Shown: positions 53,901 to 64,000 of the stretch, piece after piece
Layout of the letters: the number at the start of each line of letters is the position of its first letter
Numbering within the stretch: position 1 is the first letter of the stretch
Assembly: GCA_037074705.1 (NCBI GenBank)
Contig: JAYJMR010000012.1
Location: 124,001-188,000 of the forward strand
Length of the DNA: 64,000 bases
Direction of reading: 5' to 3'
Source: Zhengitettix transpicula
Lineage: Eukaryota; Arthropoda; Insecta; Orthoptera; Tetrigidae
The notes under the pieces: generated by a model
Seen by the model: only the letters and a program-made list of their open reading frames with translations
What the model was told of the DNA's origin: nothing
Databases searched by the model: none
Position numbers and translations under genes: made by a program

Positions 53901-54816
53901 TTATTATTTTTCGACTATTATTCACATCGGTACACGTCGTAATCCTAGAAGTAAACCTTACAAAAGAAAATTTAAATATTTTAAAAAAATTTTATGCTTG
54001 GAAAAATATTTTTAAATAAAGTGGCATTTTCATACGCGTTCATGGTTATGGCACCAATAAGTAATGATTTTATACTGAAATTCATTATTTTTATTTTCGA
54101 TTATTTTGACAATGGTATACGTCTTGATGCCAGAAGAAAACCTTTCGAGTGTAAATTTTAATATTTAAAAAAAATTTAAATGCGTGCTAAAATATGTTTA
54201 AAAAAAGTAGCGTTTTTATTGCTATCCGTGGTAATGGTACCAATAGGGGTAGATTTTATACTAAAATTTTATACTAAAATTTTATTATTATTTTTCGACT
54301 ATTATTCACATCGGTATACGTCTTAATCCTAGAAGTAAACCTTACAAAAGAAAATTTAAATATTTTAAAAAAATTTTATGCTTGCAAAAATATTTTTAAA
54401 TAAAGTGGCATTTTCATACGCGTTCATGGTTATGGCACCAATAAGTAATGATTTTATACTGAAATTCTTTATTTTTATTTTCGATTATTTTGACAATGGT
54501 ATACGTCTTGATGCCAGAAGAAAACCTTTCGAGTGTAAATTTTAACATTTAAAAAAAAATTAAATGCGTGCTAAAATATGTTTAAAAAAAGTAGCGTTTT
54601 CATTGCTATCCTTGGTAATGGTACCAATAGGGGTAGATTTTATACTAAAATTTTATACTAAAATTTTATTATTATGTTTCGACTATTATTCACATCGGTA
54701 TACGTCTTAATCCTAGAAGTTAACCTTACAAAGGAAAATTTAAATATTTTAAAAAATTTTATGCTTGCAAAAATATTTTTAAATAAAGTGGAATTTTCAT
54801 ACGCGTTCATGGTTAT
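50985..54816. repeat. Satellite domain built from three dimer types in the order XZY-XY-XY-XZY
   Basis: Type X (383 bp) has GTGTAAAATATG, TACACGTCG and GCTTGGAAA, and starts at 50985, 52135, 52901 and 53667. Type Y (383 bp) has TTAACATTT, TATCCTTGG (ATCCTTGG), TTATGTTTCG, AGTTAACC and GTGGAATTTT, and starts at 51752, 52518, 53284 and 54434. Type Z (384 bp, ordinary) starts at 51368 and 54050. The centre repeats at 766 bp and the outer units at about 1,150 bp. Y and X copies are nearly identical to one another. Confidence 0.85.
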
Positions 54817-56400
54817 GGCACCAATAAGTAATGATTTTATACTGAAATTCATTATTTTTATTTTCGATTATTTTGACAATGGTATACGTCTTGATGCCAG
54901 AAGAAAACCTTTCGAAGGTAAATTTTAATATTTAAAAAAAAATTAATTGCGTGCTAAAATATGTTTAAAAAAAGTAGCGTTTTCATTGCTATCCGTGGTA
55001 ATGGTACCAATAGGGGTAGATTTTATACTAAAATTTTATACTAAAATTTTATTATTATTTTTCGACTATTATTCACATCGGTATACGTCTTAATCCTAGA
55101 AGTAAACCTTACAAAGGAAAATTTAAATATTTTAAAAAAATTTTATGCTTGCAAAAATATTTTTAAATAAAGTGCATTTTCATACGCGTTCATGGTTATG
55201 GCACCAATAAGTAATGATTTTATACTGAAATTTATTATTTTTATTTTCGATTATTTTGACAATGGTATACGTCTTGATGCCAGAAGAAAACCTTTCGAGT
55301 GTAAATTTTAATATTTAAAAAAAAATTAAATGCGTGCTAAAATATGTTTAAAAAAAGTATCGTTTTCATTGCTGTCCGTGGTAATGGTACCAATAGGGGT
55401 AGATTTTATACTAGAATTTTATACTAAAATTTTATTATTATTTTTTGATTATTCTTCACATCGGTATACGTCTTAATCCTAGAAGTAAACCTTACAAAGG
55501 AAAATTTAAATATTTTAAAAAATTTTTATGCTTGCAAAAATATTTTTAAATATAGTGGAATTTTCATACGCGTTCATGGTTATGGCACCAATAAGTAATG
55601 ATTTTATACTGAAATTCATTATTTTTATTTTCGATTATTTTGACAATGGTATACGTCTTGATGCCAGAAGAAAACCTTTCGAAAGTAAATTTTAATATTT
55701 AAAAAAAAATTAAATGCGTGTAAAATATGTTTAAAAAAAGTAGCGTTTTCATTGCTATCCGTGGTAATGGTACCAATAGGGGTAGATTTTATACTAAAAT
55801 TTTATACTAAAATTTTATTATTATTTTTCGACTATTATTCACATCGGTACACGTCTGAATCCTAGAAGTAAACCTTACAAAGGAAAATTTAAATATTTTA
55901 AAAAATTTTATGCTTGCAAAAATATTTTTAAATAAAGTGGCATTTTCATACGCGTTCATGGTTATGGCACCAATAAGTAATGATTTTATACTGAAATTCA
56001 TTATTTTTATTTTCGATTATTTTGACAATGGTATACGTCTTGATGCCAGAAGAAAACCTTTCGAGTGTAAATTTTAATATTTAAAAAAAAATTAAATGCG
56101 TGCTAAAATATGTTTAAAAAAAGTAGCGTTTTCATTGCTATCCGTGGAACTGGTACCAATAGGGGTAGATTTTATACTAAAATTTTATACTAAAATTTTA
56201 TTATTATTTTCGACTATTATTCACATCGGTATACGTCTTAATCCTAGAAGTAAACCTTACAAAGGAAAATTTAAATATTTTTAAAAAATATTATGCTTGC
56301 AAAAATATTTTTAAATAAAGTGGCATTTTCATACGCGTTCATAGTTATGGCACAAATAAATAATGCTTTTATACTGAAATTCATTATTTTTATTTTCGAT
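54817..56400. repeat. Satellite dimers linking two domains
   Basis: Includes a dimer with GTATCGTTTTC, CTAGAATTTT and GATTATTCTTCAC (about 55.36-55.46 kb), followed by an X-like dimer (CGAAAGTAAA, GTGTAAAATATG, TACACGTCTG). The same pair precedes the XZY domain at about 50.76-51.25 kb, 4,599 bp upstream. CCGTGGAACTGG is at about 56.14 kb. Confidence 0.65.
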
Positions 56401-59400
56401 TATTTTGACAATGGTATACGTCTTGATGTCAGAAGAAAACCTTTCGAGTGTAAATTTTAATATTTAAAAAAAATTAAATGCGTGCTAAAATATGTTTAAA
56501 AAAAGTAGCGTTTTCATTGCTATCCGTGGTAATGGTACCAATAGGGGTAGATTTTATACTAAAATTTTATACTAAAATTTTATTATTATTTATCGACTAC
56601 TATTCACATCGGTATACGTCTTAATCCTAGAAGTAAACCTTACAAAGGAAAATTTAAATATTTTAAAAAAATTTATGCTTGCAAAAATATTTTTAAATAA
56701 AGTGGCATTTTCATACGCGTTCATGGTTATGGCACCAATAAGTAATGATTTTATACTGAAATTCATTAGTTTTATTTTCGATTATTTTGACAATGGTATA
56801 CGTCTTGATGCCAGAAGAAAACCTTTCGAGTGTAAATTTTAATATTTAAAAGAAATTTAATGCGTGCTTATATATGTTTAAAAAAAGTAGCGTTTTCATT
56901 GCTATCCGTGGTAATGGTACCAATAGGGGTAGATTTTATACTAAAATTTTATACTAAAATTTTATTATTATTTTTCGACTATTATTCACATCGGTATACG
57001 TCTTAATCCTAGAAGTAATCCTTACAAAGGAAAATTTAAATAATTTAAAAAAATTTCATGCTTTCAAAAATATTTTTAAATAAAGTGGCATTTTCATACG
57101 CGTTCATGGTTATGGCACCAATAAGTAATGATTTTATACTGAAATTCATTATTTTTATTTTCGATTATTTTGACAATGGTATACGTCTTGATGCCAGAAG
57201 AAAACCTTTCGAGTGTAAATTTTAATATTTAAAAAAAAATTAAATGCGTGCTAAAATATGTTTAAAAAAAGTAGCGTTTTCATTGCTATCCGCGGTAATG
57301 GTACCAATAGGGGTAGATTTTATACTAAAATTTTATACTAAAATTTTATTATTATTTTTCGACTATTATTCACATCGGTATACGTCTTAATCCTAGAAGT
57401 AAACCTTACAAAGGAAAATTTAAATATTTTTAAAAAATATTATGCTTGCAAAAATATTTTTAAATAAAGTGGCATTTTCATACGCGTTCATGGTTATGGC
57501 ACCAATAAGTAATGATATTATACTGAAATTCATTATTTTTATTTTCGATTATTTTGACAATGGTATACGTCTTGATGCCAGAAGAAAACCTTTCGAGTGT
57601 AAATTTTAATATTTAAAAAAAATTAAATGCGTGCTAAAATATGTTTAAAAAAAGTAGCGTTTTCATTGCTATCCGTGGTAATGGTACCAATAGGGGTAGA
57701 TTTTATACTAAAATTTTATACTAAAATTTTATTATTATTTATCGACTACTATTCACATCGGTATACATCTTAATCCTTACAAAGGAAAATTTAAATATTT
57801 TAAAAAAATTTATGCTTGCAAAAATATTTTTAAATAAAGTGGCATTTTCATACGCGTTCATGGTTATGGCACCAATAAGTAATGATTTTATACTGAAATT
57901 TATTATTTTTATTTTCGATTATTTTGACAATGGTATACGTCTTGATGCCAGAAGAAAACCTTTCGAGTGTAAATTTTAATATTTAAAAGAAATTTAATGC
58001 GTGCTTATATATGTTTAAAAAAAGTAGCGTTTTCATTGCTATCCGTGGTAATGGTACCAATAGGGGTAGATTTTATACTAAAATTTTATACTTAAATTTT
58101 ATTATTATTTTTCGACTATTATTCACATCGGTATACGTCTTAATCCTAGAAGTAATCCTTACAAAGGAAAATTTAAATAATTTAAAAAAATTTCATGCTT
58201 TCAAAAATATTTTTAAATAAAGTGGCATTTTCATACGCGTTCATGGTTATGGCACCAATAAGTAATGATTTTATACTGAAATTCATTATTTTTATTTTCG
58301 ATTATTTTGACAATGGTATACGTCTTGATGCCAGAAGAAAACCTTTCGAGTGTAAATTTTAATATTTAAAAAAAATTAAATGCGTGCTAAAATATGTTTA
58401 AAAAAAGTAGCGTTTTCATTGCTATCCGTGGTAATGGTACCAATAGGGGTAGATTTTATACTAAAATTTTATACTAAAATTTTATTATTATTTATCGACT
58501 ACTATTCACATCGGTATACGTCTTAATCCTAGAAGTAAACCTTACAAAGGAAAATTTAAATATTTTAAAAAAATTTATGCTTGCAAAAATATTTTTAAAT
58601 AAAGTGGCATTTTCATACGCGTTCATGGTTATGGCACCAATAAGTAATGATTTTATACTGAAATTCATTATTTTTATTTTCGATTATTTTGACAATGGTA
58701 TACGTCTTGATGCCAGAAGAAAACCTTTCGAGTGTAAATTTTAATATTTAAAAAAAAATTAAATGCGTGCTAAAATATGTTTAAAAAAGTAGCGTTTTCA
58801 TTGCTATCCGTGGAACTGGTACCAATAGGGGTAGATTTTATACTAAAATTTTATACTAAAATTTTATTATTATTTATCGACTACTATTCACATCGGTATA
58901 CGTCTTAATCCTAGAAGTAAACCTTACAAAGGAAAATTTAAATATTTTAAAAAAATTTATGCTTGCAAAAATATTTTTAAATAAAGTGGCATTTTCATAC
59001 GCGTTCATGGTTATGGCACCAATAAGTAATGATTTTATACTGAAATTTATTATTTTTATTTTCGATTATTTTGACAATGGTATACGTCTTGATGCCAGAA
59101 GAAAACCTTTCGAGTGTAAATTTTAATATTTAAAAGAAATTTAATGCGTGCTTATATATGTTTAAAAAAAGTATCGTTTTCATTGCTATCCGTGGTAATG
59201 GTACCAATAGGGGTAGATTTTATACTAAAATTTTATACTAAAATTTTATTATTATTTTTCGACTATTATTCACATCGGTATACGTCTTAATCCTAGAAGT
59301 AATCCTTACAAAGGAAAATTTAAATAATTTAAAAAAATTTCATGCTTTCAAAAATATTTTTAAATAAAGTGGCATTTTCATACGCGTTCATGGTTATGGC

Positions 59401-60700
59401 ACCAATAAGTAATGATTTTATACTGAAATTCATTATTTTTATTTTCGATTATTTTGACAATGGTATACGTCTTGATGCCAGAAGAAAACCTTTCGAGTGT
59501 AAATTTTAATATTTAAAAAAAAATTAAATGCGTGCTAAAATATGTTTAAAAAAAGTAGCGTTTTCATTGCTATCCGTGGTAATGGTACCAATAGGGGTAG
59601 ATTTTATACTAAAATTTTATACTAAAATTTTATTATTATTTTTCGACTATTATTCACATCGGTATACGTCTTAATCCTAGAAGTAAACCTTACAAAGGAA
59701 AATTTAAATATTTTTAAAAAATATTATGCTTGCAAAAATATTTTTAAATAAAGTGGCATTTTCATACGCGTTCATGGTTATGGCACCAATAAGTAATGAT
59801 TTTATACTGAAATTCATTATTTTTATTTTCGATTATTTTGACAATGGTATACGTCTTGATGCCAGAAGAAAACCTTTCGAGTGTAAATTTTAATACTTAA
59901 AAAAAATTAAATGCGTGCTAAAATATGTTTAAAAAAAGTAGCGTTTTCATTGCTATCCGTGGTAATGGTACCAATAGGGGTAGATTTTATACTAAAATTT
60001 TATACTAAAATTTTATTATTATTTATCGACTACTATTCACATCGGTATACGTCTTAATCCTAGAAGTAAACCTTACAAAGGAAAATTTAAATATTTTAAA
60101 AAAATTTATGCTTGCAAAAATATTTTTAAATAAAGTGGCATTTTCATACGCGTTCATGGTTATGGCACCAATAAGTAATGATTTTATACTGAAATTTATT
60201 ATTTTTATTTTCGATTATTTTGACAATGGTATACGTCTTGATGCCAGAAGAAAACCTTTCGAGTGTAAATTTTAATATTTAAAAGAAATTTAATTCGTGC
60301 TTATATATGTTTAAAAAAAGTAGCGTTTTCATTGCTATCCGTGGTAATGGTACCAATAGGGGTAGATTTTATACTAAAATTTTATACTAAAATTTTATTA
60401 TTATTTTTCGACTATTATTCACATCGGTATACGTCTTAATCCTAGAAGTAATCCTTACAAAGGAAAATTTAAATAATTTAAAAAAATTTCATGCTTTCAA
60501 AAATATTTTTTAATAAAGTGGCATTTTCATACGCGTTCATGGTTATGGCACCAATAAGTAATGATTTTATACTGAAATTCATTATTTTTATTTTCGATTA
60601 TTTTGACAATGGTATACGTCTTGATGCCAGAAGAAAACCTTTCGAGTGTATATTTTAATATTTAAAAAAAATTAAATGCGTGCTAAAACATGTTTAAAAA
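56401..60700. repeat. Satellite domain with ~1,147-bp higher-order repeat, about four copies
   Basis: A distinctive dimer with TTTAAAAGAAATTTAA, GTGCTTATATATG, AGTAATCC, TTTAAATAATTT and ATGCTTTC recurs. Its AAAAGAAA marker (base G) lies at 56852, 57989, 59136 and 60285, offsets 1,137, 1,147 and 1,149 bp. Each unit also has a 382-bp dimer with TTTATCGACTACT and usually an ordinary dimer with TTTTTAAAAAATATT. The short second interval comes partly from a deletion near 57770 that removes the AGAAG/AAACC blocks. Confidence 0.78.
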
Positions 60701-63700
60701 AGTAGCGTTTTCATTGCTATCCGTGGTAATGGTACCCATAGGGGTAGATTTTATACTAAAATTTTATACTAAAATTTTATTATTATTTTTCGACTATTAT
60801 TCACATCGGTATACGTCTTAATCCTAGAAGTAAACCTTACAAAGGAAAATTTAAATATTTTAAAAAAATTTTATGCTTGCAAAAATATTTTTAAATAAAG
60901 TGGCATTTTCATACGCGTTCATGGTTATGGCACCAATAAGTAATGATTTTATACTGAAATTCATTATTTTTATTTTCGATTATTTTGACAATGGTATACG
61001 TCTTGATGCCAAAAGAAAACCTTTCGAGTGTAAATTTTAATATTTAAAAAAAATTAAATGCGTGCTAAAACATGTTTAAAAAAGTAGCGTTTTCATTGCT
61101 ATCCGTGGTAATGGTACCAATAGGGGTAGATTTTATAGTAAAATTTTATACTAAAATTTTATTATTATTTTTCGACTATTATTCACATCGGTATACGTCT
61201 TAATCCTAGAAGTAAACCTTACAAAGGAAATTTAAATATTTTAAAAAAATTTTATGCTTGCATAAATATTTTTAAATAAAGTGGCATTTTCATACGCGTT
61301 CATTGTTATGGCACCAATAAGTAATGATTTTATACTGAAATTCATTATTTTTATTTTCGATTATTTTGACAATGGTATACGTCTTGATGCCAGAAGAAAA
61401 GCTTTCGAGTGTAAATTTTAAAATTTAAAAAAAAATTAAATGCGTGCTAAAATATGTTTAAAAAAAGTAGCGTTTTCATTGCTATCCGTGGTAATGGTAC
61501 CAATAGGGGTAGATTTTATACTAAAATTTTATACTAAAATTTTATTATTATTTTTCGACTATTATTCACATCGGTATATTCCTAGAAGTAAACCTTACAA
61601 AGGAAAATTTAAATATTTTAAATAAATTTTATGCTTGCAAAAATATTTTTAAATAAAGTGGCATTTTCATACGCGTTCATGGTTATGGCACCAATAAGTA
61701 ATGATTTTATACTGAAATTCATTATTTTTATTTTCGTTTATTTTGACAATGGTATACGTCTTGATGCCAGAAGAAAACCTTTCGAGTGTAAATTTTAATA
61801 TTTAAAAAAAATTAAATGCGTGCTAAAACATGTTTAAAAAAGTAGCGTTTTCATTGCTATCCGTGGTAATGGTACCAATAGGGGTAGATTTTATACTAAA
61901 ATTTTATACTAAAATTTTATTTATATTTTTCGACTATTATTTACATCGGTATACGTCTTAATCCTAGAAGTAAACCTTACAAAGGAAAATTTAAATATTT
62001 TAAAAAAATTTTATGCTTGCAAAAATATTTTTAAATAAAGTGGCATTTTCATACGCGTTCATGGTTATGGCACCAATAAGTAATGATTTTATACTGAAAT
62101 TCATTATTTTTATTTTCGATTATTTTGACAATGGTATACGTCTTGATGCCAGAAGAAAACCTTTCGAGTGTAAATTTTAATATTTAAAAAAAATTAAATG
62201 CGTGCTAAAATATGTTTAAAAAAAGTAGCGTTTTCATTGCTATCCGTGGTAATGGTACCAATAGGGGTAGATTTTATAGTAAAATTTTATACTAAAATTT
62301 TATTATTATTTATCGACTACTATTCACATCGGTATACGTCTTAATCCTAGAAGTAAACCTTACAAAGGAAAATTTAAATATTTTAAAAAAATTTATGCTT
62401 GCAAAAATATTTTTAAATAAAGTGGCATTTTCATACGCGTTCATGGTTATGGCACCAATAAGTAATGATTTTATACTGAAATTCATTATTTTTATTTTCG
62501 ATTATTTTGACAATGGTATACGTCTTGATGCCAGAAGAAAACCTTTCGAGTGTAAATTTTAATATTTAAAAAAAAATTAAATGCGTGCTAAAATATGTTT
62601 AAAAAAAGTAGCGTTTTCATTGCTATCCGTGGTAATGGTACCAATAGGGGTAGATTTTATACTAAAATTTTATACTAAAATTTTATTATTATTTTTCGAC
62701 TATTATTCACCTCGGTATACGTCTTAATCTTAGAAGTAAACCTTACAAAGGAAAATTTAAATATTTTAAAAAAATTTTATGCTTGCAAAAATATTTTTAA
62801 ATAAAGTGGCATTTTCATACGCGTTCATGGTTATGGCACCAATAAGTAATGAATTTATACTGAAATTCATTATTTTTATTTTCGATTATTTTGACAATGG
62901 TATACGTCTTGATGCCAGAAGAAAACCTTTCGAGTGTAAATTTTAATATTTAAAAAAAAATTAAATGCGTGCTAAAATATGTTTAAAAAAAGTAGCGTTT
63001 TCATTGCTATCCGTGGTAATGGTACCAATAGGGGTAGATTTTATACTAAAATTTTATACTAAAATTTTATTATTATTTTTCGACTATTATTCACATCGGT
63101 ATACGTCTTAATCCTAGAAGTAAACCTTACAAAGGAAAATTTAAATATTTTAAAAAAATTTTATGCTTGCATAAATATTTTTAAATAAAGTGGCATTTTC
63201 ATACGCGTTCATGGTTATGGCACCAATAAGTAATGATTTTATACTGAAATTCATTATTTTTATTTTCGATTATTTTGACAATGGTATACGTCTTGATGCC
63301 AGAAAAAAACCTTTCGAGTGTAAATTTTAAAATTTAAAAAAAAATTAAATGCGTGCTTAAATATGTTTAAAAAAAGTAGCGTTTTCATTGCTATCCGTGG
63401 TAATGGTACAAATAGGGGTAGATTTTATACTAAAATTTTATACTAAAATTTTATTATTATTTTTCGACTATTATTCACATCGGTATATTCCTAGAAGTAA
63501 ACCTTACAAAGGAAAATTTAAATATTTTAAAAAAATTTTATGCTTGCAAAAATATTTTTAAATAAAGTGGCATTTTCATACGCGTTCATGGTTATGGCAC
63601 CAATAAGTAATGAATATATACTGAAATTCATTATTTTTATTTTCGATTATTTTGACAATGGTATACGTCTTGATGCCAGAAGAAAACCTTTCGAGTGTAA

Positions 63701-64000
63701 ATTTTAATATTTAAAAAAAAATTAAATGCGTGCTAAAATATGTTTAAAAAAAGTAGCGTTTTCATTGCTATCCGTGGTAATGGTACCAATAGGGGTAGAT
63801 TTTATACTAAAATTTTATACTAAAATTTTATTATTATTTTTCGACTATTATTCACATCGGTATACGTCTTAATCCTAGAAGTAAACCTTACAAAGGAAAA
63901 TTTAAATATTTTAAAAAAATTTTATGCTTGCATAAATATTTTTAAATAAAGTGGCATTTTCATACGCGTTCATGGTTATGGCACCAATAAGTAATGATTT
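60701..64000. repeat. Terminal satellite stretch carrying left-side variants again
   Basis: Markers of the 7.3-17 kb domains reappear in the same order: ATAGTA at about 61135 and 62275, GCATAAAT at about 61260, 63170 and 63930, TTTTAAAATTT at about 61420 and 63330, and TATATTCC at about 61577 and 63486. A local variant AAAACATGTTTAAAAAAGTAG occurs at about 60.69, 61.07 and 61.83 kb. The last copy begins at 63980 and is cut by the window edge. Confidence 0.75.

Larger units (their letters stand above)
7294..64000. repeat. AT-rich dimeric satellite array, ~384-bp repeat, about 148 copies
   Basis: Uninterrupted head-to-tail copies, all in the same orientation. Starting each copy at GGCACCAATA, successive starts fall at 7294, 7676, 8060, 8444, 8828, 9210, 9594, 9978 and so on, giving steps of 382-384 bp. 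The last start is at 63980 and the array runs off the window. Other common lengths are 371, 377 and 397 bp. GC is about 25% (96 of 384 in a consensus-like copy, hand count). Copies differ by only a few substitutions and indels, so recent amplification is likely. I see no insertion of foreign DNA anywhere in 56.7 kb. Family and host are unknown to me. Confidence 0.97.

Noticed and set aside
7294..64000. CRISPR array
   Set aside because: Repeats are contiguous, about 384 bp, with no unique spacers of uniform length and no cas genes.
7294..64000. CENP-B box-like motif
   Set aside because: The TTCG-containing stretches (TTTTCGATTATT, CTTTCGAGTG) lack the conserved GGAA and CGGGA core bases of the mammalian box.
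7294..64000. Transposon, LTR or rolling-circle element as source of the satellite
   Set aside because: No terminal inverted repeats, target duplications, polymerase or transposase coding remnants are visible in the dimer. The repeat is explained by tandem amplification of a ~185-bp monomer.
7294..64000. TATA-like boxes and poly-A signals (AATAAA-like strings) as promoters or terminators
   Set aside because: At about 75% AT such strings are expected by chance in every copy, and there is no gene to regulate.
1..64000. tRNA, rRNA or other structured RNA genes
   Set aside because: No conserved tRNA boxes or rRNA-like stretches were seen. Complexity is that of the two repeat units only.

Overview
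The window contains only tandem repeats. I find no gene, RNA gene or recognisable mobile element in 64 kb. Two unrelated arrays lie side by side: a GC-rich minisatellite with a 15-bp unit (1 to about 7295) and an AT-rich satellite with a repeat of about 384 bp (about 7294 to 64000). The scale, the head-to-tail organisation, the layered higher-order repeats and the lack of coding sequence point to constitutive heterochromatin of a eukaryote (centromeric, pericentromeric or subtelomeric) from a long-read assembly. I do not recognise either repeat family, so I cannot name the organism or lineage.

Region 1, 1-7295. The unit is GTGCAGGGACACTGT and close variants: CA or CG at positions 4-5, ACACGGA in place of ACACTGT, GTGCGGA. 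About 485 units follow each other with almost no length change. Above this sits a higher-order unit of about 3,074 bp (204 units of 15 bp plus one of 14 bp), present twice (1051-4124 and 4125-7152). Rare unit variants recur exactly 3,074 bp apart. The first 1,050 bp and the last ~140 bp do not follow this register. Because 15 is a multiple of 3 and the unit has no stop in most frames, very long open frames exist on both strands. They are a by-product of the repeat.

Junction, 7294-7295. The minisatellite stops inside a unit and the satellite starts inside a monomer, with two bases (GG) attributable to either side.

Region 2, 7294-64000. About 148 head-to-tail copies of a ~384-bp repeat, about 25% GC by hand count. 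Each copy is a dimer of two related subunits, A (~186 bp) and B (~198 bp). B carries an internal 13-bp duplication; without it B is ~185 bp, so both appear to descend from one ~185-bp monomer. Copies of 371, 384 and 397 bp hold one, two or three of the 13-bp blocks. Shared rare variants define successive higher-order domains with different periods: 1,534/1,150 bp (7.3-10.7 kb), 2,281/3,047 bp (10.7-18.7 kb), 1,894/4,157 bp relationships (18.7-23.7 kb), 768 bp (26.7-28.3 kb), 3,485 bp (28.8-35.8 kb), 2,320/5,007/5,403 bp relationships (35.8-42.5 kb), 3,440 bp within a more diverged stretch (42.5-50.6 kb), 766/1,150 bp (51-54.8 kb) and ~1,140-1,150 bp (56.4-60.7 kb). From 60.7 kb to the end the variants typical of the left side return. 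Both arrays run off the window edges, so total lengths are unknown.

Nothing here works as a pathway. The interest lies in the repeat architecture: an abrupt junction of two satellites, a dimeric satellite with a variable-number 13-bp block, and a readable record of repeated amplification at many scales. All periods were obtained by comparing positions of rare variants by eye, so domain edges are approximate.
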